Shown: positions 48,741 through 58,993, numbered from the stretch's first letter. The stretch is DNA of 64,000 nucleotides from DATMER01 sp035556715 (GCA_035556715.1 DATMER010000117.1:1-64000), one strand, 5' to 3'. The notes: a model not told the origin generated them from the letters alone. Translations and numbers: made by a program.

Positions 48741-50894
48741 ATGATGAATAGAACCGTCCGTCCGCTCCTCGCCCTGCTCGGGCTCCTGATCCTGTCCTCG
48801 CTTCCGCTGAGGGCTCAGGACCCCAAGCTGATCATCCTCGGATTCGACGGCGCCGACGCCGACCTCGCCCGCCAGTGGATGGACGAGGGCAAGCTCCCGA
48901 ACCTCGCGAAGCTGCGCTCCGAGGGCACGTTCGCGCCGCTGCGCTCGACCATCCCGTCGCAGACGCCGGTCTCCTGGTCGACCTTCGCGACCGGCCTCTC
49001 CCCGGGCCGGCACGGGATCTTCGACTTCCTCAAGCGCAACCCCGAGGACTACAAGCCGAGCTTCGCTGCCGCGGACGAGGGCAGCGAGCCGTTCCTCTGG
49101 GGCGCAAAGACCCCCTGGATCACGGGCGCGATCGGCGCCCTGGTCCTGGGCCTGGTCTTCTTCCTGCTGCTCAAGCTCTTCCGGCTCCGCGCGGCGGTCG
49201 CCGCGGCCGTGGCTGTCGTGCTTGCCCTGCTGGCCGGCGGCGGGCTCGGAGTCGCCGCGGACCGCCTCCTGCCCAAGCAGCGGCCGATCGCCATCAGCCG
49301 CCAGCAGGGGGAGACCTTCTGGTCGATCCTCGGCAAGCAGGGCAAGCGGGTGCGCGTGGTGCGCGTGCCCGTGACCTTCCCGCCCAAGGCCTACGAGCAC
49401 GGCGAGCTGCTCTCCGGCCTGGGCACGCCCGACATCTCCGGCCGCATCGGCAAGCCGTTCTACTTCACCTCGGAGCTGTTCTTCCAGCCCAAGGGCGGCG
49501 GTGACTTCTCCGTCGAGGTCGTGGAGCTGGTGGACAACAAGGGGATCATCGAGACCGAGATCCAGGGGCCGGAGAACAAGCTGTTCCCGGAAGAGAGCGA
49601 CTACATCACCATCCCCATGACGCTCACCGTGCCGGAGAGCCGGGACAGCCTGCGCATCCAGGTCTCGGGCGGCGACCTGACGCTCAAGCCGGGGCAGTGG
49701 AGCGACTGGGTGAGCTTCACCTTCCCGTTCAACTCCCTGATCAAGCTCCAGGCCATCGGCAAGTTCCGCGTCCTGTCGGTACAGCCCGAGGTGCGCCTCT
49801 ACCTCTCGCCGCTCCAGTTCGATCCCGAGAACCTGCCGCCGGGCTTTGACATCACCGCCCCGTCCGACTGGGTGCACGACCTGACCGGGCAGGTCGGCCG
49901 CTTCAAGACCATGGGCTGGATGATCGACACCTGGTCGATCTCGAACGGCACGGTCCCCGAGGAGATCTTCTTGGAAGACGTGCAGCAGACCGTGAAGAAG
50001 GACCGGGAGATGCTGGACGGCTTCCTCACCCAGGCCGCGGACTGGGACGTGCTGGTCCACTACTTCGAGTTCACGGACCGGGTGCAGCACATGATGTTCC
50101 GGTACTTCGACCCCAAGCATCCGCTCTACACCCCCGAGGGGGGCGCGAAGTGGGGCGGCTCGATCCTTCAGGCCTACCAGGAGATGGACAAGATCGTGGG
50201 CGACGTCCTCCAGAAGATGCCGCAGGGCACGAAGGTCCTGGTGGTCTCGGACCACGGCTTCGCCTCGTTCCGTCGCGGCATGAACTACAACACCTGGCTG
50301 GCCAAGAACGGCTACATGAAGCTGACCGGGGAGGACTCCGAGCGCAAGAACCTGGAGGACCTCTTCGACCAGGGCGACTTCTTCACCAACGTGGACTGGT
50401 CGAAGACCCGCGCCTATGCCCTGGGGCTCGGCCAGATCTACGTCAACCTGCAGGGCCGGGAGAAGCAGGGCATCGTGAAAGCGGGTGCCGAGTACCAGCA
50501 GCTCGTGGCCGAGATCAAGCAGAAGCTCGAGGCCTTCGTGGACGAGGAGACCGGGGAGAAGCCCGTGGCCCACGTCTTCACGCGGGACGAGGCCTACGGC
50601 ACCTACGACCCCGAGCTGATCCCGGACATGATCCCCTCGAACAGCGAGGGCTACCGCGTGGGCTGGCAGGACAGCCTGGGTGGCATCGCCAAGACCATCG
50701 TGGAGCCCAACCTGGAGATCTGGAGCGGCGACCACTGCTCGGTGTATCCGCCGCTGGTCGAGGGAATCCTTTTCAGCAACCTCAAGCTGGATGCCCAGGG
50801 CGCTTACATGGGCGACGTGATGCCCACGATCCTGGCCCTCTACGGCGTGCAGCCGCCCACGAAGCTGGACGGGCGAAGCCTGCTGGTGAAGTAG
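48741..50894 (+). CDS. Type I phosphodiesterase/nucleotide pyrophosphatase-like protein
   Basis: A 717-residue alkaline-phosphatase-superfamily enzyme with a signal peptide (LLILSSLPLRAQD). KLIILGFDGADADL has the first metal Asp, and PSQTPVSWSTFATGLSPGRHGIFDFL the nucleophilic Thr or Ser region. VVSDHGFASF and GDHCSVYPP supply the remaining ligands. Two membrane segments (about residues 133-153 and 155-175) are inserted between the nucleophile and the next catalytic block, which is unusual. The family cleaves phosphodiester or pyrophosphate bonds in nucleotides or lipids. It diverges from the membrane phosphatase across about 100 bp. Confidence 0.82.
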   Translation: MMNRTVRPLLALLGLLILSSLPLRAQDPKLIILGFDGADADLARQWMDEGKLPNLAKLRSEGTFAPLRSTIPSQTPVSWSTFATGLSPGRHGIFDFLKRNPEDYKPSFAAADEGSEPFLWGAKTPWITGAIGALVLGLVFFLLLKLFRLRAAVAAAVAVVLALLAGGGLGVAADRLLPKQRPIAISRQQGETFWSILGKQGKRVRVVRVPVTFPPKAYEHGELLSGLGTPDISGRIGKPFYFTSELFFQPKGGGDFSVEVVELVDNKGIIETEIQGPENKLFPEESDYITIPMTLTVPESRDSLRIQVSGGDLTLKPGQWSDWVSFTFPFNSLIKLQAIGKFRVLSVQPEVRLYLSPLQFDPENLPPGFDITAPSDWVHDLTGQVGRFKTMGWMIDTWSISNGTVPEEIFLEDVQQTVKKDREMLDGFLTQAADWDVLVHYFEFTDRVQHMMFRYFDPKHPLYTPEGGAKWGGSILQAYQEMDKIVGDVLQKMPQGTKVLVVSDHGFASFRRGMNYNTWLAKNGYMKLTGEDSERKNLEDLFDQGDFFTNVDWSKTRAYALGLGQIYVNLQGREKQGIVKAGAEYQQLVAEIKQKLEAFVDEETGEKPVAHVFTRDEAYGTYDPELIPDMIPSNSEGYRVGWQDSLGGIAKTIVEPNLEIWSGDHCSVYPPLVEGILFSNLKLDAQGAYMGDVMPTILALYGVQPPTKLDGRSLLVK

Positions 50895-50982
50895 ATCACG
50901 CAGGCAAGCGCGCTGAGGGGACGTTTAGGAGTGGCTCTTGGAGAGAGTGGTATCTTAAAGTACGCCAACCAGGAGGTCATCT

Positions 50983-51387
50983 ATGGACGTCGCTCTCCTT
51001 GCCAGCGCTCTGACCGAGTTCCTTGTTCCTCTCCTGCCGCGATTGCGCAGGCTGGGCGAGGGCCTCGGCACCGAGGCTCTCGACCACCTGGAAGGGACCT
51101 TTGCGGAAAGGGCAAGGTCCCTCTGGAAGCGGCTCGTTCCCGGCATTGAGGCCCGCGAGTCGGCGTGGGAGGCGGTGCATAAGGTCGCGGAGCACCCGGA
51201 CGACGGCGAGGCACGTGACGAACTCCGGCGGCAGCTTCAGGAACTGCTCTCCGCGGATCCGGGGCTGGCCTCGGAGATCGCCCGCCTTCTCCCGCCGGCT
51301 CCGGCTTCGGCCGTGATTCGGCAGAAAGCTGGCGACGGAGCAATCCAGATCGGCCAGGTTTCCGGGAATGTAAACCTCCGCAGGTAG
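50983..51387 (+). CDS. Small partner of the STAND ATPase
   Basis: A 134-residue protein with a near-perfect Shine-Dalgarno (AGGAGGTCATCT). Residues 1-105 are helical (LASALTEFLVPLLPRLRRLG, then a C-terminal helix pair), and the C terminus reads GDGAIQIGQVSGNVNLRR. The STAND protein encoded 10 bp downstream begins with the matching DGGVQIGYVAGDV. A similar Q-x-G-x-V-x-G-x-V strand precedes NB-ARC domains in many actinobacterial proteins. The shared tag suggests the two proteins interact through it. The helical part may be the effector or an adaptor; I cannot name a family. Confidence 0.7.
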   Translation: MDVALLASALTEFLVPLLPRLRRLGEGLGTEALDHLEGTFAERARSLWKRLVPGIEARESAWEAVHKVAEHPDDGEARDELRRQLQELLSADPGLASEIARLLPPAPASAVIRQKAGDGAIQIGQVSGNVNLRR

Positions 51388-51397
51388 CTCTCTTCGG

Positions 51398-54300
51398 ATG
51401 TCATGGAACATCCACCAGGAAGCCCGTGATGGTGGCGTGCAGATCGGCTATGTGGCCGGTGACGTCCACCTCGCGCCACCGAGGCTCGATTCCGGTCTTC
51501 CATTTCAGGCCCCTCCTCTTCCCGCTCATTTCGTCCCCCGTCCGGAGGTGACCGGTCCCCTAGGAGCCGAGCTCCTCCGGGATGACTCTACAGCCGCAGG
51601 CGTCCTCGTCGTGAGCGCCCTCCATGGCTTGGGCGGCATCGGGAAGTCCACTCTGGCGATAGCCCTCGCTCGCGAGCCGGCCATTCAGCAGCGCTTCTCC
51701 GATGGCGTCCTCTGGGCCACATTGGGGCAGCAACCCGACCTGCTTTCTCACCTCAGCCATTGGATACAGGCTCTGGGGGATCATGACTTCCGCCCCACCT
51801 CCGAGGCAGCCGCGTCCGGCCACCTCCGCAGCCTGCTGCACCGAAAGTCCGCCCTCCTAGTGGTTGACGACGCCTGGAGGACCGAGCACGTCTCCCCTTT
51901 CCTTACGGGCGGCCCGAGCTGCCGTGCCCTCCTGACCACCCGCCGAGCCGACATCGCGGACGAGGTCGGAGCAAGGCTCTTTCATCTCGACATTCTCCAG
52001 CCCGACCGCGCTCTGGCCCTGCTCGCAGCCTGCCTTGGCCGGCCCCTGTCCTCGGGGGAGGAGGGGGAGGCTTTGGCCATGGCTGCTGCCGTCGGCTTCT
52101 CCCCCCTGGCTCTTGAGTTGGCGGCTGCGAGGGTGCGGCGGGGTGCCTCCTGGAAGAGCCTGCAGGAGGCCCTCGACCAGGAGGTCGCGCGTTTGGAGGA
52201 GTTGGAGGGAGCGCGGCGGCGGCGCGGGGCTCACACCCGGCTGGAGGCCTCTCTCAACCTGAGCCTCCAGGCCCTGCGGGAGGAGGACGAATCAGCTTGG
52301 CGGAGCTTCGTCGTCCTCGGGGTGATGCCCGAGGATGCGATCCTCGCCGCTCCACTTGCCGCCAACCTCTGGCAGGCTTCAGAAGGCGAGGCACAGGAGC
52401 TCTTGGAGCTGCTTTGGAGCGATGCCCTTCTGCTTCCCGGCCCCCGCCTGCAGATCGGGGAGAGCAGCCATCCGGGCTACCGCCTGCACGACCTGCTGCA
52501 CGATGTGGCCCGGCGTCGGCTGGTGGCGCCCGCGCCGGGAGGGCTGGGACTCACTCTGCCAGAGGCCCATGCCGCTCTGCTGGACCGCTACCGGGTGCGC
52601 TGTTCGGACGGATTGTGGCAGAACCTGCTCGACGACGGCTACGTCCATACCCATCTCGCCTGGCACCTGGAGAAAGCCGGCCAGCGCGACGGTCTCCACA
52701 CCCTGCTGTGCGAGGAGACCGCGTCGGGAGAGAATGCTTGGTCGGCCGTCCGCCAGCGGCTCGGGCAAACCGCGGGCTACTTGGCAGACGTGTCCCGGGC
52801 CTGGCGTCTGGCCGAGGAGTACATGGAAGAAGATCCGGCGGTGGCGCTCGGATGCCAGTGCCTCTATGCCGGCATTATTGCGTCCTTCGTCAGCATCGCC
52901 TCCAGCATTCCTCCGGAGTTGATGGCCGCCCTGCTGCGGACGGGTGAGTGGACTCCTTCACAGGCCTTGGCCTACGCCGGCCAAGCCTTGCCGGGGTCCC
53001 GTCCTTCCCACCTGTCTCTGCTCATCCCCCTGTTCCCGGAAGCTCTTCTGCCCGAAGCGTTGACTCAGGCGCGGCGGCTGAAGGACGACTCCGCCCGGGC
53101 CGAGGTCCTGCGAGCCCTCCAGCCGCGCCTGACCGACGATCTGGCGGATGCTGCCCTCGACCTGGCACAGCGCATGGCTGACGGACCCGAGAAGACAGTG
53201 GTCTTTATACCGCTCCTGGCAAGCCTGCCCGATCGTCTCGTGACAGCGGGCTTGGAGATGTTGGTTGAGTCCCGAGATGCGCCTTTGCGGAGACTGGGAA
53301 TCTCGCATCTATTGCCGCGGGTCTTGGCTCCTCTTCCTACTGGGATCGTTGCGCTTCTGGAGAGTGAGAAGGACGAAGCCCTGAGGGCATCGAGCCTTCT
53401 GAAGCTTCGGAGGGGATTCTCCGGCGAGGAGCAGGCCGGACTGCTGGAGGTCGCCCTCAAGATCCAGAAAGGGCCCTGGCGTGCCGCTGCACTTCTCGCA
53501 CTCCTGCTGCCTCCTCTGCAGCCCGGTCTGGACGGCGAGATTTCGCTATTGCCAAAACTGCTCATGTCACTGCACCCGCATCTTGCCGCCAGAGTCCGGA
53601 GGGCCTTGGAAGAGCTCGACCCGCTGTCTCAGGTGGCTGGAAATCTGGCTCTTGCTCTACCTGGCATGTACGAGCGTCTGACGATCCGAGCGCTGGCTGA
53701 GGAAAAACTTCCAGCCGAGCTTCTCGTACCGTCCGCGGTTAGCCTAGTGGATCCGGTTCTTGCCCGCAGGCTCCTGCGCGACTTCTCTGACAGCTCCCTG
53801 CGGACGTGCGTGGCGATGCTATGTGCCAACGACGCGGATCTCGCAGGCGAGGTGCTGGCCGACTTGCGCTCTGCGCTGATTCGCTCCAATGAGGCGCCTT
53901 CCAGGGTAAGGGAGGTAGATATCGAGCGGCGGCTTGAGGAGTTCCGATTGTCGAGGCAGTGGGAGGGTTTCGTCGAGCTTGTGCCTGCTCTCCCGCTGGC
54001 CTACCTGGAGTCTGCTTTGGAGATGGCCAACTCCGTTCTCCGCAAGCCTGGGCGGTACCCGCCTCCTAGATCAATCCGTATTAATCTTTTGCGCTCCGCA
54101 GAGGTATCTTTCTGGGATTGGGATGAGGCAGACAGCGAGGAGGAGCTTTTCGGTCCGGCCATGGCCGTTCTACCGCAGCCTGTGCTGGCCGCCGTCCTGG
54201 CACTTCGAGAGGAGCAGCAGCGTGCCGAGCTTCTGAATCTGATCGGGTTTCGTGTTCCGAAAGCGCTCTTGGAGCAAGCCTCCCACGCATCTGCCAAGCG

Positions 54301-57300
54301 AGGCGTAACAGAGCGCTCGGCGGCTCTGGCCCCGTTGGCGTCCCACTGGTGTGAGGTCCTTCCGACCCTTGCCTCCCTCGATGATCCTGAACTCCTAGCC
54401 ACTGTGCTGTCTGCAATCGTGCCCGGCCTTCCCGAAGGCATGCGACTCGATGCTTTGCGTCTTGGCTTGCACTTACCGGCCAAACCTCTCCGAGCGTTTG
54501 TGGAAGAGTGCCTCCCTTGGCTTCCCGCTGAAGACCTGCCGACAGCGTTGGAGCTTGCGGCAGGGAAGACCTGGGAACCGGAGGCTCTGCTGGGGATCCT
54601 GCCCCGACTGCCGAAGAGCAGCGCACCCGCCCTCCTTGAGCGTGTCCTGCGCCTCGAACATTCGGAGACTCGCATCCGCGCTCTGTCAGTCCTGCTCCCC
54701 TCACTGCCCCCCCGCACCGCCCGGCGGATCATCTTCGAAAACTCGCAAGGCCAAGGGGCCCCTCATGCCCTTGCTCTCCTGAAGTTGTCCTCACATCTGC
54801 GGAGCGATCCATTAGCGGAGATCATGGACAGGGTTCTGTCCGGGATTCTGGAGCTGCCCTATGCGGACCGCGTGGTTCTCTTGGAGGAAGCCGCAACTGT
54901 GCTCGCTAGAGGAGCCGTAGGTTCAATATTACCGGACCGGGACTTCCGGCTCTGGGAGGCAGCTTTCCGTGTCCTGGAAACGGCACTTCCCAGAAGCGAG
55001 CAACTTCGGACTCTCCAGAAGATGCTTCCGTCTCTCCCGCCTCGCTTAGTGAGCCGGGCTCTCGCGCTGGCCGCCTATCTGCCGAATGGAAAGAAGCGAG
55101 CCCAAGGGCTTGCGGCCGTGGCGTCGCGGTTGCGAGATGCGCCTGACGTGCCGGTCACCGACCTATTGGGGGCGGTCTGGACCCTGCCCTCCGAACGGCT
55201 CCAGACCGAGGTCCTCGAAGCCCTGAGCCGTTTTTCCTCCCTTGAAGTCCTGGGGCAGGCCCTGAAGGTTCTTGGTGAGAGGCCCGAGAAGCGCGGTTTC
55301 TTGCGCACTCTCCTGCGTACCGCGGACGGACTGGCCGGAGAGGCCGCCCGAGAGGGCCTCCGAGAGATCCTGTCCCTGTCCACCCGGATTGGTGACGCCG
55401 ACCGGGCTGCCGTGATCCTCGGATGGCTGGGCTCTCATGTGCGGGAGCAGGGGGAAAGAATACTCCTGGACTCCCTCACCACGCTGGACCAGGTTCCTGA
55501 CGAACGCCTGCGGGCCGGCCTTCTCGCCCGGATCGGCCGCTGGCTTCCAGAAGAGCTGTCCGACTCCTTTCTGAATACCGCCCTGGATCAGCTGCGGTCG
55601 TGTCCCTGGGGATCAGAGCATGTCCAAGCCCTGAGTTGGCTTGCTCGATTCCGGCCGTTCGATGTCCTTGCAGAGGCCGAGCGGACGAAAGGGGCTGTGC
55701 GTTGCGCGCTCCTTTCCGCAGTGGCTCAGCACGTTCCCCTCTCCGGCTGGGATGCCATTCTTGCAGCCGTGCGCAGCATTGAGGAGAGACTCGAGCGCCT
55801 GAACGCTCTGTCCGGCGTGCTGCCGTCTCTTCCCTCGGAGCGGCTCGGTGATGTCCTGGACCTCGCCAACGAACTGGGCGATGCCCGACTTCGGGCCCGT
55901 GCCCTCGCCCTCCTAGCGCCTCGCTGGCCCTCCGGAGAGTTGTCGGCGTTGCTGCAGGCGTCGCAAGCGCTGCCCGCCGAGACCCGGCTTCTGGTGATGC
56001 ACGCGCTGGCCTCACGCACGGACCTTCCGCTCGAGACCCTCGTTGAAGAGGCGCTCGCCCTCGATCGGCCCGAGCTCTGGCTCAAGACTCTGGGGCCGAC
56101 CTTCGAGAGCCTGCCTCCCCGGCTCTGGCCCAGAGCTCTTGCCGCGTGCCAGCGTCTGCCCGCTGTCCGGGAGCGGGAGATGGTTCTCGTCTGTCTCGCC
56201 ACCTCGTTCGAAGGGGCTTTCGAGGACGAGGATTTCGAAGCGCTACTGGACCAGGCTGCCGGACTCGAGGACTCCGCTCTCCAGGTGAGCCTTCTCAAGA
56301 GCTTCCGCGGCCGGCTGCCGGACTGGGCTCAGGTGCGTCTCTGGCGCCAGTCATTGAGCGCTCTGGCCGGTTCTGCGGACGCTCCGGCCGTCGCCTTCCC
56401 TCTCTGGCCGATCGCCCCACCGGAGATGCAGTCCGAGTTGAGGCGCTTGGCGGGAGATCCGGAGGAGCCGGAGTTTATCTTGGACGAGGATCTCCCTCCG
56501 GAGTGCGGGGCTCCGGGCGAAGCGAGACCCGAGCCTCCGCCAGTTGAAAGACTTGCTCTGGATGCCCGGGAGCACGTCTTCATTATCCACGTCGTGGAGG
56601 CAGCCCGGACGGCCCGCCGGTATCAGGGGGATGAGGAGGGAGCCCGACGCCTCCTTGAGCTTGCGCGGTCCATTGATCCCCGTCATCCACAAGTTGCTTG
56701 GCTCACCGGTTGGCTGGCCGTACCGATGCGTGAGTCGCCAGAACCTGCCCTTCCCCTGCCACAGATGCCAGAAGCTCCACCGCAGCAAGTCGTTAGCAAC
56801 GGGCCGCTCTCCGCCGCCCGCCGTTGGGTCGCACTGGGGGACGAAGCCTTTCGGACCGACCGCTACCGCGCGGCCCTTGATGCCTGGAAACGGGCTCTCC
56901 AGGAGGACATGTCCGACCGCGAGGCTCTGGCCCGGTTCCGGCGGGTGCGCGTAGTCATAGAAGCGGGTCGCATGCACCTCCGGCTCCTGTTGGGGCACGC
57001 CCTCGAACGGCTGGAAGCCGGTGACAATCGGGCCGCCATCTTTCTGTGGCTCGATGCCTTAGCCCTCGACGTGGATCCCGGTCCCGAGGCGCCGCTCCTT
57101 GAGGAAGCCACCCGCCGCGTTGGGGAGGCATGCGAGACATGGGTGTTGGGGTTGCTGGCCGAGGCCCAGTTTCACCTAGACGAAGGCCAAGCAGAGGAGG
57201 CCCTCGACCGGGTTGCGGAGGTTCTGCGTATCGACCCGGAGCGTAGCGAGGCCCGAAGGCTCGTCCAGGAGGCACAGAGTCGGCTGGACCAGGACCTTCA

Positions 57301-58315
57301 AGCCCGCATACGCGAGTTGCTGGAGGTGATCCGCCGAGCGGTGTGGGAGCACACTCCCGAGCCGGCCCTCAAGCCGTTAGTGGAGTTGCTCAGTCTCGAT
57401 CCACACAACCGAGAGGCGCGCCGCCTGAGCCTCAAGCTTCACAACCTGCGTAGCAACGAGCGCTGGCGGCAGATCCAGAGGGAACTCACCGACCGATTGC
57501 GCGAGGCTCGAGCAAGCGGGGACCTCGGAGTCATCCTGGATACTTGTGCCGTGGTCTGCGAAATATCTGCCAATCATCAGGAAGCTGGCTGGATTCTGAG
57601 GCTTGTCCGAGGGTTCGAAAATGAGGACTACAGCCCAGTACTCCTACCCTGGCCGGTGGCTGGAGCACCGTCAGATCCACGCTTGGAGATCCTGCTGCCT
57701 GTCCTCTCGTCCTTGGCACACGAGCAGTTCAACTTTGAAGGTGCGAGCGTGCTCACGTTAGGCTTGGCAAAGCTCGATCAAGGAGATTTGAATGGAGCGA
57801 TCGCCTGCTGGAGTGGCGCGGATCCATACGAGTACCGGCCTCTGTTCTTCGCTCGTCTCTTAAAGGAAGTAAGCCGGTTCCGGCATCCGCTAGGGCTGGA
57901 GGAGATCAAGAGCGTTCTTGCCTTGCTGGAAACTCCTCCGGTGGCATGGTCGTCTGGTGTCCTGACCGGCTCGTGGGCAGCCGAGCCGGGGGAGTTTCTG
58001 CTGCATCTTTCCCGGCTGCTTCCGCAGATTCCAGATGGCTGGGTCATGCCGCTGGTGCGGGATGCCTTCGAGCATCGTAGTGGGCAGGTGCTCTACGAAA
58101 TTTTGGCTCGCCTTGCCCCGCGATTGGCCCTCATGCCTCGCGAATCTCTGCTGAACGCTTGGCGGGAGATGCTGCGGGCAATCTCCCTGCAACCGCGTCC
58201 TGAGTTTCTCGCCAGGCTCGTCTTGCTCCTGCCTGTGATGCAGATCCTGGCCGGACCCAAAGGCATACCCGAGGTTGCCAAGGCCATTCAGGATCTTCGC
58301 CACTGGTGGCCGTAG
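51398..58315 (+). CDS. Giant STAND (NB-ARC) ATPase with helical-repeat and TPR sensor
   Basis: A 2305-residue protein. The start ATG 51398 is weakly supported by a ribosome site but lies 10 bp after the partner gene. The N-terminal tag DGGVQIGYVAGDV (about residues 11-23) is followed by the NB-ARC ATPase: P-loop GLGGIGKST (about 77-85), Walker B ALLVVDDAW (about 152), ALLTTRR (about 178), GFSPLALEL (about 233) and LHDLLHDVARR (about 364). About 1,300 residues of degenerate helical repeats (R..AL..L.P.LP..L pattern) follow, then TPR-like helices near 1815-1970 and a unique end. STAND proteins of this design oligomerise on ligand recognition; many bacterial examples are antiphage sensors. No effector domain is fused to it, so the small neighbour may serve. 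Confidence 0.85.
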   Translation: MSWNIHQEARDGGVQIGYVAGDVHLAPPRLDSGLPFQAPPLPAHFVPRPEVTGPLGAELLRDDSTAAGVLVVSALHGLGGIGKSTLAIALAREPAIQQRFSDGVLWATLGQQPDLLSHLSHWIQALGDHDFRPTSEAAASGHLRSLLHRKSALLVVDDAWRTEHVSPFLTGGPSCRALLTTRRADIADEVGARLFHLDILQPDRALALLAACLGRPLSSGEEGEALAMAAAVGFSPLALELAAARVRRGASWKSLQEALDQEVARLEELEGARRRRGAHTRLEASLNLSLQALREEDESAWRSFVVLGVMPEDAILAAPLAANLWQASEGEAQELLELLWSDALLLPGPRLQIGESSHPGYRLHDLLHDVARRRLVAPAPGGLGLTLPEAHAALLDRYRVRCSDGLWQNLLDDGYVHTHLAWHLEKAGQRDGLHTLLCEETASGENAWSAVRQRLGQTAGYLADVSRAWRLAEEYMEEDPAVALGCQCLYAGIIASFVSIASSIPPELMAALLRTGEWTPSQALAYAGQALPGSRPSHLSLLIPLFPEALLPEALTQARRLKDDSARAEVLRALQPRLTDDLADAALDLAQRMADGPEKTVVFIPLLASLPDRLVTAGLEMLVESRDAPLRRLGISHLLPRVLAPLPTGIVALLESEKDEALRASSLLKLRRGFSGEEQAGLLEVALKIQKGPWRAAALLALLLPPLQPGLDGEISLLPKLLMSLHPHLAARVRRALEELDPLSQVAGNLALALPGMYERLTIRALAEEKLPAELLVPSAVSLVDPVLARRLLRDFSDSSLRTCVAMLCANDADLAGEVLADLRSALIRSNEAPSRVREVDIERRLEEFRLSRQWEGFVELVPALPLAYLESALEMANSVLRKPGRYPPPRSIRINLLRSAEVSFWDWDEADSEEELFGPAMAVLPQPVLAAVLALREEQQRAELLNLIGFRVPKALLEQASHASAKRGVTERSAALAPLASHWCEVLPTLASLDDPELLATVLSAIVPGLPEGMRLDALRLGLHLPAKPLRAFVEECLPWLPAEDLPTALELAAGKTWEPEALLGILPRLPKSSAPALLERVLRLEHSETRIRALSVLLPSLPPRTARRIIFENSQGQGAPHALALLKLSSHLRSDPLAEIMDRVLSGILELPYADRVVLLEEAATVLARGAVGSILPDRDFRLWEAAFRVLETALPRSEQLRTLQKMLPSLPPRLVSRALALAAYLPNGKKRAQGLAAVASRLRDAPDVPVTDLLGAVWTLPSERLQTEVLEALSRFSSLEVLGQALKVLGERPEKRGFLRTLLRTADGLAGEAAREGLREILSLSTRIGDADRAAVILGWLGSHVREQGERILLDSLTTLDQVPDERLRAGLLARIGRWLPEELSDSFLNTALDQLRSCPWGSEHVQALSWLARFRPFDVLAEAERTKGAVRCALLSAVAQHVPLSGWDAILAAVRSIEERLERLNALSGVLPSLPSERLGDVLDLANELGDARLRARALALLAPRWPSGELSALLQASQALPAETRLLVMHALASRTDLPLETLVEEALALDRPELWLKTLGPTFESLPPRLWPRALAACQRLPAVREREMVLVCLATSFEGAFEDEDFEALLDQAAGLEDSALQVSLLKSFRGRLPDWAQVRLWRQSLSALAGSADAPAVAFPLWPIAPPEMQSELRRLAGDPEEPEFILDEDLPPECGAPGEARPEPPPVERLALDAREHVFIIHVVEAARTARRYQGDEEGARRLLELARSIDPRHPQVAWLTGWLAVPMRESPEPALPLPQMPEAPPQQVVSNGPLSAARRWVALGDEAFRTDRYRAALDAWKRALQEDMSDREALARFRRVRVVIEAGRMHLRLLLGHALERLEAGDNRAAIFLWLDALALDVDPGPEAPLLEEATRRVGEACETWVLGLLAEAQFHLDEGQAEEALDRVAEVLRIDPERSEARRLVQEAQSRLDQDLQARIRELLEVIRRAVWEHTPEPALKPLVELLSLDPHNREARRLSLKLHNLRSNERWRQIQRELTDRLREARASGDLGVILDTCAVVCEISANHQEAGWILRLVRGFENEDYSPVLLPWPVAGAPSDPRLEILLPVLSSLAHEQFNFEGASVLTLGLAKLDQGDLNGAIACWSGADPYEYRPLFFARLLKEVSRFRHPLGLEEIKSVLALLETPPVAWSSGVLTGSWAAEPGEFLLHLSRLLPQIPDGWVMPLVRDAFEHRSGQVLYEILARLAPRLALMPRESLLNAWREMLRAISLQPRPEFLARLVLLLPVMQILAGPKGIPEVAKAIQDLRHWWP

Positions 58316-58320
58316 AGCGG

Positions 58321-58800
58321 AGTTCTGAACGGACTTGTGCCATTTTGGCGCTTCGGGAACGGCTCTGAACTTTTGGGGATGACCCGGAAGCACTTCGAAG
58401 CCGTTCAGAAACGTTCGGGAGTCATTCCGAATCCAAAAGAATGAATCCAAACGCTTCGGAACCGTCCTGAACGCCTGGGAATGACTCCGAAACATTCGCG
58501 AGCCATTCCGAGCGGCTGGGGGTGGCTCTGAAAAACCTGGAGCCATTCTGAGCTTCCGGGAACGGCCCAAAACTTTCCCGGACGGGTCCCAGACGTTCGC
58601 GAGCTCTCGCGAATCCCTCCGGACGATCCCGGAATACTTTGGAGCGATCCGAAACGCTGCGGACGGCTCCGAAATCTTCAGGACGACTCAGAAATCTTGC
58701 GGACGGCTCCGAACCCGTTGGAGATGCCCCGGAAAACTTCCGGATCGTCCCCAGCCGTCGCGGATGGCTCCGGGCGTTCCTGAGCTGCGCAGGATTCCCG
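58321..58800. repeat. Degenerate tandem array D, 20-21 bp period
   Basis: About 23 units of mostly 20 or 21 bp (two of 19) begin just after the STAND stop. The rough consensus is TCCGAAACnTTCGGGACGGC, whose CCGAAA-nn-TTCGG core is an imperfect palindrome. Units diverge strongly yet the spacing averages about 20.4 bp. The sequence from 58801 to 58993 holds no repeats and leads into the next gene's ribosome site. Confidence 0.82.
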
Positions 58801-58993
58801 GACGTTGTCCCGTTCTTGCGCCAAGCCTCACCATAGAGTTATAGATACCTCAGGATTACTGAGCGAGGTATCCCGCCAGCCGGCTCGGCGCCCAGATAGG
58901 AGAGATACGTCAACCAAGGAAGGGGCCGCCCTCGCTCCGCCGGGAGAGGTTTGTCCGGCCGCGGGGAAGGTCCTTCGCGAAAGGAGATTTTCG

